64,000 nt of DNA from Massilia aquatica (lineage in GTDB: Bacteria > Pseudomonadota > Gammaproteobacteria > Burkholderiales > Burkholderiaceae_D), in contig NZ_VVIW01000003.1 of NCBI RefSeq assembly GCF_011682045.1, forward strand, positions 1-64,000, read 5' to 3'. Positions 27,701-35,855 of the stretch are shown in pieces. Position 1 is the first letter of the stretch. Every line of letters begins with the position of its first letter. A program made the translations under genes and the position numbers. Below the pieces are notes generated by a model. It was not told the DNA's origin. It ran no database searches and worked only from the letters and a program-made list of their open reading frames with translations.

Positions 27701-29922
27701 GCCCCAGGCTGGTCGACCGCAGCCTGCTGTGGCTTCACGAACAGGGCGTGATCCGCCTGAACAAGGGCATGGCGGTATTTCGCCCCGCCATGACGATCCG
27801 TCTCGCGCCCGAGCGGCGCGGCTTCTACAAGGCCGACTACGCGCCGCTCGAACTGCACTACGGCGAACAGGTGGTGCAGATTCACGTCATGGCCGAATAC
27901 GTGCAGCGCGGCTTGCAAAAGATGGCCGATGCGCTGCAGCTGGCGATGGACTACTTCAGCATGGAGCGCGAGCAGTTCCTGGCCCAATGGCTGCCCGCGC
28001 GCGGGAAGGAACTCGAGCGCCAGACCACGCCGGCCTCGTGGCGCGCGATTGTCGAGAGCCTGGGTAACAGCGCCCAGCAGCGCATCGTGACCGACGACCG
28101 CGAACGCACCAACGTGCTGGCGCTGGCCGGCCCCGGATCGGGCAAGACGCGCGTGCTGGTGCACCGCATCGCCTACCTGGTGCGGGTGCGGCGCGAAAAT
28201 CCGCGCGCCATCCTGGTGCTGACCTACAACCGTCACGCCGCCGTCGAAATCCGGCGCCGCCTGGCGGCCCTGATCGGGCGCGACGCCGCCGGCGTGATCG
28301 TGCTGACCTGCCACGCGCTGGCGATGCGGCTGGCCGGCATCAGCTTGAGCAAACGCCTTGGCGCCGACGACGATCTGCTCAGGCAAGTCATTCCGCAAGC
28401 GGTGGCCCTGTTGAACGGCACGGGGCTGGCGCCACAGGAAGCGGACGAACAGCGCGACCGCCTGCTGGGCGCCTTCCGGGCGATCCTGGTGGACGAATAC
28501 CAGGATATCGGAGCGGACCAGTACGCGCTGATCTCCGCGCTGGCGGGGCGCAACAGCGCCGACGAGGATGCGCGCGTGTCACTGTTCGCAGTCGGCGACG
28601 ACGACCAGAATATCTACGCCTTCAACGGCGCTTCGGTCGATTTCATCCGCCGCTTCGAACAGGACTACAGCGCCAGGCCGGCCTACCTGACCGAGAACTA
28701 CCGCTCGACGCGGCACATCATCGATTGCGCCAACCTGGTCATCGCGCCAGCCGGCGCGCGCATGAAAAGCGCGAACCCGATCGGCATCGACCGCGCCCGC
28801 AGCAAGTGCGATGCGGGCGGCGCATGGCAGGCGCGCGATGCCGTCGCGCGCGGGCGCGTGCAGATCATCGACGCCGGCGTGGACGACGCCAGCCAGGCGC
28901 TGGCCATCATGGCCGAATTGCAGCGCCTCGCCGCGCTCGATCCCGGCTGGGACTGGGCTCGCGTGGCGGTCATCGCGCGCGAATGGAAAACCCTGGAACC
29001 GGTGCGCACCTTGTGCATGCTGAACGCCATTCCGGTGCAGCTGGCCAACGAAGAAACCGCGCAGTTCTGGCGCCTGCGCGAAACCCAGGCGCTGGTGCGC
29101 TGGCTGCGCCAGGAGGCCAGTGCGCTGGTCGACACGGCCGCCATCGACGCCTGGCTCGACACCCAGCCGGCCGGCACCTGGCTCGCGCTGCTGCGCCAGG
29201 CGGTGCAGGAATATGCGCTCGAGACGGGCGGCGCCGAACTGCCGGTGGCGCACTTCATCGAATGGCTGGCCGAATGGGGACGTGAAGCGCGCCGGCGCCA
29301 GGGCGGTTTGCTGCTGCTGACAGCGCACCGCGCCAAGGGGCTGGAGTTCGACCATGTTGCCGTGGCCGATGGCGACTGGACTGCACTGGGCGAGAACGAC
29401 GACGCCGATGCGCCGCGCCGCCTGTACTACGTGGCCATGACGCGCGCACGCCAGACCCTGACCCTGGCGCGCCATGCGCCATCGCGCAGCCGTGCGGCCA
29501 GCTTGCTCGACGCACTGGCCGACGCCCCCTGCCTGCTGCGCCGCGCGCCGGTGGCCCTGGGCGCGCCGGCGGGTGCGCTGCGGCGCCGCTACCTGCAGCT
29601 CACGCTGCAGGATATCGACATCGGCTTCGCCGGCCGCATGGCGCCGGGAGATCCGGTCCACCGTGCCATCGCCGCGCTGCGCATCGACGACGCCTTGCAT
29701 CTGCGCGAAGGCAAGACCAAATGGGAACTGTCGACGCCCGATGGCGTGGTGGTCGGCCAACTGGCCAGGTCGTTCAAGCCGCCGCGCCATCTGCGCTGGA
29801 GCGCAGGGCGGGTGGCCGCGATCGTGGTGCGCCAGGCCGACGATGGCGATCCCGAGTTCCGCCACCTGGTCCGCTGCCCGCAGTGGGAAGTGGTGCTGCC
29901 TGAGCTCGTGTACGACGCCTGA
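24769..29922 (+). CDS. exonuclease-RecQ-UvrD triple-domain DNA helicase
   Basis: A 1717-residue fusion. Residues about 20-165 form a DEDD exonuclease-like domain: SIDLEV (D-x-E), GHNLIAFDAPHL, and DPERDARLT, though the usual His/Tyr before the last Asp is not obvious. A Cys cluster (CANPACAWC) at about 265-275 may bind zinc. A RecQ-type SF2 helicase follows: Walker A LPTGTGKSLCYQ (about 327-338), DEAH at 434-437, and motif VI EAGRAGRD. The C-terminal third is an SF1A UvrD/PcrA module: LAGPGSGKTRVLVHR (about 1120), VDEYQDIGADQY (about 1240), GDDDQNIYAFNG, TAHRAKGLEFDH and YVAMTRAR. Separately these activities unwind DNA 3'-5'. The gene stands alone, without partner nucleases or methylases. Confidence 0.9.
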   Translation: MNLDTPGPQVEPERSAAAAVIAPRCLSIDLEVGLKDGLIHQFAAVRGDTGAAFVFTNGDVQHALAQLDDFADPVAFLLGHNLIAFDAPHLAACAPQLRLLKLPMVDTLRLNPLAFPRHPYHHLVKHYKHGQLQRGKLNDPERDARLTLQVFADQLAALRETHERAPDLLLAWHWLTTSAATLSGLNSLFMMVRRQPRPLDADASAAILRRLDGQACLNQARAIAADAPALGWALAYALAWLSVAGASSVMPPWVRHQFPQAAQLVRRLRDTACANPACAWCRARHDPLSELKRWSGLDAFRSEPCDANGRPLQEAIVDAAMRGRHVLGILPTGTGKSLCYQVPALSRYDKTGALTVVISPLVALMADQVAGMEARGIACAVAINGLLSIPERAAALDRVRLGDAGIVIVSPEQLRSPGVRRVLEQREIGAWVLDEAHCISKWGHDFRPDYRYVGRFIRERAGEGAIAPVLCLTATAKPDVVADMLAHFRDKVGIDLTVLDGGARRVNLSFSVVPTTQAEKFAHIHQLLDAELPASAPGGAIVYCATKKQTEEIAAFLRQKDVSASHFHAGLRGRDKKDRQQAFIAGKLKVIVATNAFGMGIDKPDVRLVIHADIPGSLENYLQEAGRAGRDCGAAQCVLLYTVEDVERQFAMSARSRLSQRDIQVVLKAIKRLERKKHGDADIVATAGEILTEDADGDFARDSATDDTRVRTAIAWLEEARLLTREENQVQIFPSSLRVATLEQAREKLAAYPLFQEHRSALLALVEALIGADTDEGISTDDLMNASGLSAEKVRAALYELEQYKIASNDTALTAFVHVAVEMSSKRLFEQSCALEEALLAAMREGAPDLAKGGSSVLHLRHASSRLKDAGLAWALPDQLLRIVRSIANDGQGDDGVGSLGVRQLDPENVQLTLQRNWNQVAATAALRRDGAAALLEHLLASLAPGARGNDQLASTTLGRLLAAVEGDLELAGRARSCPRLVDRSLLWLHEQGVIRLNKGMAVFRPAMTIRLAPERRGFYKADYAPLELHYGEQVVQIHVMAEYVQRGLQKMADALQLAMDYFSMEREQFLAQWLPARGKELERQTTPASWRAIVESLGNSAQQRIVTDDRERTNVLALAGPGSGKTRVLVHRIAYLVRVRRENPRAILVLTYNRHAAVEIRRRLAALIGRDAAGVIVLTCHALAMRLAGISLSKRLGADDDLLRQVIPQAVALLNGTGLAPQEADEQRDRLLGAFRAILVDEYQDIGADQYALISALAGRNSADEDARVSLFAVGDDDQNIYAFNGASVDFIRRFEQDYSARPAYLTENYRSTRHIIDCANLVIAPAGARMKSANPIGIDRARSKCDAGGAWQARDAVARGRVQIIDAGVDDASQALAIMAELQRLAALDPGWDWARVAVIAREWKTLEPVRTLCMLNAIPVQLANEETAQFWRLRETQALVRWLRQEASALVDTAAIDAWLDTQPAGTWLALLRQAVQEYALETGGAELPVAHFIEWLAEWGREARRRQGGLLLLTAHRAKGLEFDHVAVADGDWTALGENDDADAPRRLYYVAMTRARQTLTLARHAPSRSRAASLLDALADAPCLLRRAPVALGAPAGALRRRYLQLTLQDIDIGFAGRMAPGDPVHRAIAALRIDDALHLREGKTKWELSTPDGVVVGQLARSFKPPRHLRWSAGRVAAIVVRQADDGDPEFRHLVRCPQWEVVLPELVYDA

Positions 29923-30017
29923 TCCAATGCGGGCTCCTCCAAATGCCCGTGTCCATCCCGGTGTCGGGCCGGGCCGGGCTCCTGTAGCCCGGCACTGCCA
30001 TGACATCGTATTTATGG

Positions 30018-30048
30018 TTGGGTGTACAACATTTTTCACTGATACAAT
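30018..30048 (+). promoter_or_regulatory. possible promoter of the PEP-CTERM gene
   Basis: TTGGGT at 30018-30023 and TACAAT at 30043-30048 are 19 bp apart in an AT-rich stretch, about 30 bp before the ATG at 30079. Confidence 0.35.
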
Positions 30049-30078
30049 GTAAATTTTTACAACATTACAGGAATAAAA

Positions 30079-30609
30079 ATGTTGCGTTATCTCGCGTGCG
30101 CAGCCACGGCCTTCATGTTCGCCGCCCCGGCCCACGCCGCTCTCCAGACCTATGACTGGACGTTTAACGGCGGCTTCCTCGGTCTCGAAAGCGGCTCTCC
30201 CTTCGACGGAATGCTCCAGGGCACTTTCACGGTGGACGATGTGAATGCCGACGGCAAGTTCGACAAAGCTCAATTGCAAGCGTTATCCTATAACGGCAAG
30301 AACTATCCGACCTGCGACGGCTGCTCGATCTCCAGTTTCTCGTGGATGCCGGGCAGTGCGCCGGAGTTCAGCATTTACTTCCGCAAAGAAACTTCAGAGT
30401 ATTATTCTTCCGAGTCCCTCACCACGGGGCAAAGTTACGGATTCTCCTCAGGCTCATATAGCGGTGGCGCGCCGTCCATTGCCGGTGGCCGCTGGACTTC
30501 GGACGTCACTTATAAGGTGAGCGCCGTGCCCGAACCGCAAACCTGGCTGATGCTGGGCGCGGGCCTGCTGGCCATCGGCGCTGCCGTGCGCCGCCGCAAG
30601 GCTGCTTAA
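30079..30609 (+). CDS. PEP-CTERM sorting domain protein
   Basis: A 176-residue exported protein. A signal peptide ends at AHAA (about 21). The middle is a beta-rich, Ser/Gly/Tyr-rich region. The C-terminus has the PEP-CTERM signal: VPEPQTWLMLGAG, a hydrophobic helix, then RRRKAA. It should be processed by an exosortase and possibly linked to exopolysaccharide; no exosortase gene is in this window. AGGA lies before the ATG. Confidence 0.9.
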   Translation: MLRYLACAATAFMFAAPAHAALQTYDWTFNGGFLGLESGSPFDGMLQGTFTVDDVNADGKFDKAQLQALSYNGKNYPTCDGCSISSFSWMPGSAPEFSIYFRKETSEYYSSESLTTGQSYGFSSGSYSGGAPSIAGGRWTSDVTYKVSAVPEPQTWLMLGAGLLAIGAAVRRRKAA

Positions 30610-30614
30610 GACGT

Positions 30615-30651
30615 CAGGGAGGGCGACATGAAGGCAGCGTCACCCTCCCTG
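30615..30651 (+). terminator. hairpin after the PEP-CTERM gene
   Basis: CAGGGAGGGCGAC (30615-30627) pairs with GTCACCCTCCCTG (30639-30651) with one mismatch. It is followed by TTCAATCC, a weak T-rich end. Confidence 0.5.
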
Positions 30652-30772
30652 TTCAATCCGAACCCGCCGCCAGATCTGGCTTTCCGTGGGTTCGCCGCGC
30701 CTTGTGCCACACGCGTGCGCCAGAAGCGCCGCCGTCAGCCCTGACACCAAACAAGAAGATTGCCGGAAACAC

Positions 30773-30801
30773 TTGACCGGGCCGTTTGCGCCGTATACTG
30801 T
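30773..30801 (+). promoter_or_regulatory. promoter of the GntR-ABC operon
   Basis: TTGACC at 30773-30778 with either TACTGT at 30796 (17-bp spacing) or TATACT at 30794 (15-bp spacing). The -10 region runs into the palindrome at 30797-30820, which suggests direct repression by the first gene product. Confidence 0.55.
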
Positions 30802-30820
30802 ATTATTTAATTAATACAGT
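30797..30820. promoter_or_regulatory. 9+9 palindromic operator of the YtrA-type GntR regulator
   Basis: ACTGTATTA (30797-30805), a six-base spacer TTTAAT, and TAATACAGT (30812-30820) make a perfect palindrome eight bases before the GntR start codon and overlapping the -10 region. YtrA-type GntR proteins commonly repress their own ABC operon through such a site. Confidence 0.75.
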
Positions 30821-30828
30821 AGGTTGAC

Positions 30829-31227
30829 ATGACCATTCCACTAGTCCATCTGTTCTCGATCGCCACCGGGTCATCCGAGCCGATCTACCGCCAACTGGTG
30901 GACCAGGCACGGCGCCTGATCGCCGGCGGCCAGCTCGCTCCCGGCGACGCCATGCCGTCCGTGCGCGAAGTCGCGCTGGCCCTCGCGGTCAATCCCATGA
31001 CGGTCTCGAAAGCCTGGGGCCTGCTCGAAACCGAAGGCGTGCTCACGCGCCGGCGTGGGCTTGGCATGACGGTGGCCGAAGCGCCGCCATCCGGCCACAG
31101 CCTGGCGCAACGCGCCCGGTTGCTGCGCCCGACCCTGGAACGCGCCGCACGCGAAGCGCGCCAGCTCGAACTCGACCCCGACACCGTCCTTGCCCTGTTC
31201 ACCCAGATAATGAAAGACACGCCATGA
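30829..31227 (+). CDS. GntR family (YtrA subfamily) transcriptional regulator
   Basis: A 132-residue regulator: winged helix with YRQLVDQARRLIAGGQLAPGDAMPSVREVALALAVNPMTVSKAW (the GntR HTH), followed only by a short helical C-terminal tail, which defines the YtrA subfamily. It is the first gene of a three-gene operon with an ABC ATPase and permease, overlapping the ATPase gene by 4 bp, and it has a palindromic site over its promoter, so autorepression is likely. Confidence 0.92.
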   Translation: MTIPLVHLFSIATGSSEPIYRQLVDQARRLIAGGQLAPGDAMPSVREVALALAVNPMTVSKAWGLLETEGVLTRRRGLGMTVAEAPPSGHSLAQRARLLRPTLERAAREARQLELDPDTVLALFTQIMKDTP

Positions 31228-32102
31228 CCGCCCCCATCCTGCAAGCCTCGTCGCTGACCAAGCACTTTGGCGGCCAGCCAGTCCTCAACGCGCTCGACTG
31301 GCAGGTGCGGCCGGGCCAGGTCATCGGCCTGCTGGGCCGCAACGGCGCCGGCAAGTCGACCCTGCTCGAATGCCTGCTCGGCCTGCGCGAGCGCGATGGC
31401 GGCACGGTCACCGCCTTCGGCGAAGCCGTCGGCGACCTGTCGCCGGCCACGCGCGCCCGCATCGGCTACGTGCCGCAGGCGAGCGACCTGTTCGAGTGGA
31501 TGACGGCGCAGCAGATGCTGGCCTACTTCGCAGCGCTGTACCCGCGCTGGAACGGCGGGCGCGTGGCGCAGTTGCTGGCGCGCTGGGGGTTTGACGCGCT
31601 CATGTGCGGCAAGCCGATCAGCAAATTGTCGGGCGGCGAAAAGCAGCGCCTGTCGATCATCCGCGCCCTGGCGCACGACCCGGAACTGCTGGTGCTCGAT
31701 GAACCCGTGTCGGCGCTCGACCCGGTCGGCCGGCGCGAGTTTTTGCGCGAGCTGGTCGACGATGTGATCGGACGCGGCACCACGGTGGTGTTTTCGACGC
31801 ACATTTTGTCCGACCTGGAGCGGGTGGCGCTGGACGTGGCTTTCCTGAAAGACGGAAAGATCGCGCTGCAGGGCGGGCTCGACGACTTGCTGGAGAGCGC
31901 GCGCCGGGTCAGCGGCCCGGCCGCGCTGTTTGCGTCGATCAAGGTCGACGGCGAACTGCGCCGCACCAGCACATCCGACGGCCAGGTCCATGTGATCACC
32001 GGCGCGGCCAATCCCGGCCTGCTGGCGCTGGCTGCGCGCGAACCGGCGCTGCGCCTTGAACCGCTCAGCCTGGAAGACCTGTTCGTGGAGGTGACCCAAT
32101 GA
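31224..32102 (+). CDS. ABC transporter ATP-binding protein
   Basis: A 292-residue ATPase of the YtrB/CcmA type. Walker A GRNGAGKSTLLE (about 36-47), the signature LSGGEKQRLS, Walker B LLVLDEPVSALD and the H-loop STHILSD are all present. The C-terminal 80 residues match the regulatory tail of exporter ATPases. It pairs with the permease encoded next (4-bp overlap) and would power export or drug/peptide resistance. Confidence 0.93.
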   Translation: MTAPILQASSLTKHFGGQPVLNALDWQVRPGQVIGLLGRNGAGKSTLLECLLGLRERDGGTVTAFGEAVGDLSPATRARIGYVPQASDLFEWMTAQQMLAYFAALYPRWNGGRVAQLLARWGFDALMCGKPISKLSGGEKQRLSIIRALAHDPELLVLDEPVSALDPVGRREFLRELVDDVIGRGTTVVFSTHILSDLERVALDVAFLKDGKIALQGGLDDLLESARRVSGPAALFASIKVDGELRRTSTSDGQVHVITGAANPGLLALAAREPALRLEPLSLEDLFVEVTQ

Positions 32103-33490
32103 GCGTGCTGCGCATCGACGATCTCGGCGCCGAATGGCGCGCCAGCCGCGCCATCGCGATGGCGGCGATCCGCAGCCGCACCAGCCTCGGCGGCAACGGA
32201 CTGAACGCGGTTTTCCTGGCGTTGGCGCTGGTGATCCCGCTGCTGGCCGGCGCCTTGAGCGGGCATTGGCTTGTTTCGATCGGGCTCGGCGCGGGCATTC
32301 CGCTGTCGCTGCTGGCGCTGATGTGGTGGGGATTGCTGTTGCCGTCGATCGCCCGGCAGAACCACGCCGCCAGCATCCTGGTGCCCGACTTCGCCACACG
32401 CTCGCAGCGCCTGGTGGCGCTGCTCTTTGTGCTGGTCGCCACCGTCTTGACCGCGCTGTTTGCCTGCGCCGGCGCGCCCGCGCTGCCGACGCTGGTGCTG
32501 GTGTGCTCGGTGATGATCTTCACGGCGACTTTCGTGGTGTTGCCGCGCCTGGCTTACCTGTGTTGCGCCGCGCTGTTCATGCCCGGCGTGGTGTCGTGGT
32601 TCGCGCCAGGCGTGCCGGAACGATGGTTAAGCGCGGAGCGGCTCACTGCGATCGGCGCGGCATGTTGCGTGGCGATAGGCTATGCCTTGCTGCGGCGCAT
32701 GGCGTGCGGCCCGTGGCCCGTGCCCGGGCATGGGCTGGTACCGGGCGGCACGGCACGGGGCGGGCGGGCGGCGGGGGGCGCCTATGCGCGCATGCTGCGG
32801 CGCGACTGCGTTCGCGGCGACGCTGGCGTCTTGCTGCTGCACGCGCTGGGCCCGGCGGTACGCCTGGAGCGCACTTGGTGGATCGGGGCGGTCGTCTTCA
32901 GCGCAATGAGCGTGGCGGCCGGGGCGGTTGGCTTGTTCAAGGCGACATCGTTCGTGCTTCCGATGCCGGCGATGATGTGCTTCTTGCTGCTGTTGCAAGC
33001 CATGCTGCCGTACGGGCTGGTCCTGGCGTTCCGCCAGACCCGCGCCGAACAATCCTTGCTGCGCCTGGCGCCGCGCATGCCCGGCGCCGCCGCCATGAAT
33101 ACGGTACTGGCGCGCGCCTTGCTCGGCCGCCTGGCCGCCTGCTGGGCCATCATCAACCTGCTTACACTGACATCGGCGTTCGGTCTCGGCGCCAGCCTGA
33201 CGGAAGTGGTGCGCCTGCTGCCGGCCTGTTGCCTCGCGATGGGCGCCAGTGCGCTGGCCATGCGTGATTACGCGGCGGACGAGGGCGCGCCGGGTGCTGT
33301 GCTGGCCGCTTGCGCGGTCTGGCTGCTGCCTGCCCTGGCACTGCAATATGCCGCCCTGAGCGGCAGGTTCGACAACGCCATCTGGTGGACGCTCGGCGCC
33401 GTCACCTTGGTGGCCGGCGCCGCCTGGGCGCGCCATTGCTGGCTGCGCATGGTGAAGGCGGCGGCGGCCTTTCCAGCCGGCCGCCTCTAG
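32099..33490 (+). CDS. ABC transporter permease
   Basis: A 463-residue integral membrane protein with about ten helices in two halves, separated by a Gly/Arg-rich loop (GGTARGGRAAGGAYARM) near 215-240. No family motif beyond the topology can be named; the link to the preceding ATPase and YtrA-type regulator makes it the membrane part of the exporter. Its stop TAG shares a CTAG palindrome with the stop of the convergent ggt gene. Confidence 0.82.
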   Translation: MSVLRIDDLGAEWRASRAIAMAAIRSRTSLGGNGLNAVFLALALVIPLLAGALSGHWLVSIGLGAGIPLSLLALMWWGLLLPSIARQNHAASILVPDFATRSQRLVALLFVLVATVLTALFACAGAPALPTLVLVCSVMIFTATFVVLPRLAYLCCAALFMPGVVSWFAPGVPERWLSAERLTAIGAACCVAIGYALLRRMACGPWPVPGHGLVPGGTARGGRAAGGAYARMLRRDCVRGDAGVLLLHALGPAVRLERTWWIGAVVFSAMSVAAGAVGLFKATSFVLPMPAMMCFLLLLQAMLPYGLVLAFRQTRAEQSLLRLAPRMPGAAAMNTVLARALLGRLAACWAIINLLTLTSAFGLGASLTEVVRLLPACCLAMGASALAMRDYAADEGAPGAVLAACAVWLLPALALQYAALSGRFDNAIWWTLGAVTLVAGAAWARHCWLRMVKAAAAFPAGRL

Positions 33491-35265
33491 TTCGCGCTTT
33501 TCTGCACCAGCGCGCTGCCGACGCCGTGCCGTTTGCCTTCGCTGACCGCCGTCACCGTGCCGTCGGCATTGAACACGATGGCGTTGGCCGCGCCAATTTC
33601 TTCCGGCCTGGCGGCCCACTTGTAGCCCAGTTTTTCCAGGGCCAGCGCCTGCGCGCTGCCGGCAAAGCCCGGTTCGATCTCGGTGGTCGCATCGTTGCGC
33701 TGGCTCAGGCGCGGGGCGTTGATGGCCTTGTCCATCGGCATGCCGAAGTCGACGTGGTTGACGATGGTTTGCAGCACGGTGGTGATGATGGTCGCGCCGC
33801 CCGGGCTGCCGATGGTAAACGCCGGCTTGCCGTTCTTGAAGGCCATGGTCGGCGCCATGCTGCTGCGCGGGCGCTTGCCCGCTTCCGGCACGTTGGGGTG
33901 GGGGCCGCTGAAGTCGAAATCGGTCATCTCGTTATTGAGCAGGAAGCCGTAGCCGGGCACCACGATGCCGCTGCCGCCCCACGATTCGATGGTGAAGGTG
34001 TAGGCGACGATATTGCCTTCCTTGTCGGACACGGCCAGGTGGGTGGTGTGGGCGTTGTCGGCCAACAGGCGCGTGGCTTGCGGACGCTGCGGCACGCTGG
34101 GGTCGTTCTGGAACGGGTACGGGTCGCCCGCCAGCACTTTGGGGCCGGCGCGTTCAAGGTTCATCTGGGTGCGCCGGCGCGCCGCGTATTCTTTGCTGAG
34201 CAGGCCCGCTACCGGCGCGTCGACATATTCCGGGTCGGCCAGGTAGGCGTTGCGGTCGGCGAACGACAGGCGGCTCGCTTCCATGGTCAGATGCTCGGCG
34301 CTGGCGCGCGGCAGCGCCTTGAGGTTGTAGCCTTCGAGCAAGTTGAGCGCTTCGCCGATGGCGATGCCGCCGCTGCTTGGCAAGGGCATGCCGACAATCT
34401 CGTAGCCGCGGTAGGTGGTCCTGACCGGCTGGCGGATGCGCGCTTCGTAGTTGGCCAGGTCGGCCATGCTCATCGCCCCGGCACGCACGCGCACCCCGGC
34501 CGCCACCGGCGGCCTGGCCACGGCGTCGACGATGGCGCGCGCGATCGGGCCCTGGTAAAAGGCTTTCTGGCCCTGCGCCGCCAGTTCGCGGTAGGCCTTG
34601 GCCAGGCCGGGGTTTTTCAGCACTGTGCCGACCGCCAGCGGCTTGCCATCTTTTAAGAACAGCGCGCTGCTGCTGGCAAACAGCTGGAATTTTTTCTGGT
34701 TGTCGGCGCTCATGCGATTGAAGTTCTCGCGCACAGGAAAGCCCTTGCTGGCCACGCCGATGGCGGGCGCCAGTACCTGCTTGAACGACATGGTGCCGTA
34801 GCGGCTCAGCGCTTCGTGCCAGCCGCGCACGGTGCCGGGCACGCCGACCGAGGCGGCGCTGGCGATGGTGGCATCGAGATTGCTCTCCTTGCCATTTTCC
34901 TGGAATACGGTGGGGGTGATCTTGCCTGGCGCCGTTTCGCGGTGGTCGACCGTGATCACGCGCTTGTCTTTGGCCAGGTAAATCATCATGAAGCCGCCGC
35001 CACCGATGCCGCAGCTGTAGGGATCGGTCACGCCCAGGGTGGCGGCCGCCGCCACGGCGGCGTCAATCGCATTGCCGCCCTTGTCGAGGATCGCCATGGC
35101 CGACTGCGAGGCCTGTTCGCTGATGGTGGCGACCGCGCCGCCGCTGCCGCTGGCCATCGGGGTGCCGGCCACCGGGGTGCCGGCCACCGGGCTGCCGGCA
35201 TGGCCAGCGGGAACGATCAGGACGATGGTGCAGGCGAGGGCGAAGCGGCGGGCGGCGTGGCTCAT
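33487..35265 (-). CDS. ggt: gamma-glutamyltransferase
   Basis: A 592-residue periplasmic Ntn-hydrolase that cleaves the gamma-glutamyl bond of glutathione. A signal peptide ends near residue 23, followed by a short repeat GSPVAGTPVAGTPMA (three GxPxA units from a 15-bp direct repeat at about 35158-35198). The heavy subunit has the substrate motif DHRETAPGK. Self-cleavage would occur before the Thr of NAHTTHLAVSDKEGNIV at about residue 405, and the small subunit shows the GSPGGATIITTV loop. It follows a small secreted-protein gene by 6 bp. Confidence 0.95.
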   Translation of the reverse strand: MSHAARRFALACTIVLIVPAGHAGSPVAGTPVAGTPMASGSGGAVATISEQASQSAMAILDKGGNAIDAAVAAAATLGVTDPYSCGIGGGGFMMIYLAKDKRVITVDHRETAPGKITPTVFQENGKESNLDATIASAASVGVPGTVRGWHEALSRYGTMSFKQVLAPAIGVASKGFPVRENFNRMSADNQKKFQLFASSSALFLKDGKPLAVGTVLKNPGLAKAYRELAAQGQKAFYQGPIARAIVDAVARPPVAAGVRVRAGAMSMADLANYEARIRQPVRTTYRGYEIVGMPLPSSGGIAIGEALNLLEGYNLKALPRASAEHLTMEASRLSFADRNAYLADPEYVDAPVAGLLSKEYAARRRTQMNLERAGPKVLAGDPYPFQNDPSVPQRPQATRLLADNAHTTHLAVSDKEGNIVAYTFTIESWGGSGIVVPGYGFLLNNEMTDFDFSGPHPNVPEAGKRPRSSMAPTMAFKNGKPAFTIGSPGGATIITTVLQTIVNHVDFGMPMDKAINAPRLSQRNDATTEIEPGFAGSAQALALEKLGYKWAARPEEIGAANAIVFNADGTVTAVSEGKRHGVGSALVQKSAN

Positions 35266-35271
35266 GGGGCG

Positions 35272-35694
35272 TTATCCGCTTTCGGCAGGTTGGCTGATGG
35301 TCAGGCGCACCGCGGACGGCGGGGCCGGCGGCGCATTGGTCGGGCGCGGTGGCGGCGGGGTGGTGGCCAGGGCGATCACCAGGTCGGGCCGCTGCACCGA
35401 GATGTAGGTCGGCTCGGCCGGTTCCAGGTCGAACGGCTCTCGGCCTGTGGGAAAGATCAGGGTGAAGTGGTAGACAATCTTGCCGGCCGTGATGCACACC
35501 ACGTCGGGCGGGCAGCGGCTGTCGTCGACGCGCTCGAAACGCAGGACGGTGTCCGGCGCCAGGGTGGTGCTGGTCTGCGGCAACAAGGCCACGGTTTGGT
35601 TGTTCTTGTGGTGCATCGGCGGTTCCTTCATTGGCGCGGCGGTGCTCCCGGTAAATACGCAGGCGGCGGCGATCGCGAAAAGTAGCTTGTTCAT
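35272..35694 (-). CDS. small secreted protein with DSRCPxDVxC motif
   Basis: A 140-residue exported protein. A signal peptide (MNKLLFAIAAACVFTGSTAAP) is followed by the segment RVDDSRCPPDVVCITAGK, a Cys-pair motif recurring in many small uncharacterised periplasmic proteins. The tail is Pro-rich. The ATG at 35694 has GAGGAG upstream; an in-frame ATG at 35727 would lengthen the leader unnaturally. It lies upstream of ggt in the same direction and is probably co-transcribed. The function is unknown. Confidence 0.72.
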   Translation of the reverse strand: MNKLLFAIAAACVFTGSTAAPMKEPPMHHKNNQTVALLPQTSTTLAPDTVLRFERVDDSRCPPDVVCITAGKIVYHFTLIFPTGREPFDLEPAEPTYISVQRPDLVIALATTPPPPRPTNAPPAPPSAVRLTISQPAESG

Positions 35695-35821
35695 GATGGG
35701 CTCCTCAGTAGTGGGAAAGCCGATCATAGATCATATCAATTTCGCCACTGTGTGGCCGCGCAATTGAGGAGCCGGCGCGTGGCGCTGCTGCCGCGCACTT
35801 GCCTTGCAATGAGTAAATGCC

Positions 35822-35841
35822 AGGCCAGCCGGGGCTGGCCT
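35822..35841. terminator. hairpin after the PEP-CTERM gene at 35856
   Basis: AGGCCAGC (35822-35829) and GCTGGCCT (35834-35841) form a perfect stem with a CGGG loop, 14 bp beyond the stop of the leftward PEP-CTERM gene. There is no T-run. Confidence 0.5.
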
Positions 35842-35855
35842 TCAGGCAATGACAC

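Noticed and set aside
25630-28398. 922-residue antisense open frame under the helicase fusion
   Set aside because: Produced by GC-rich third positions; the sense strand has complete helicase motifs.
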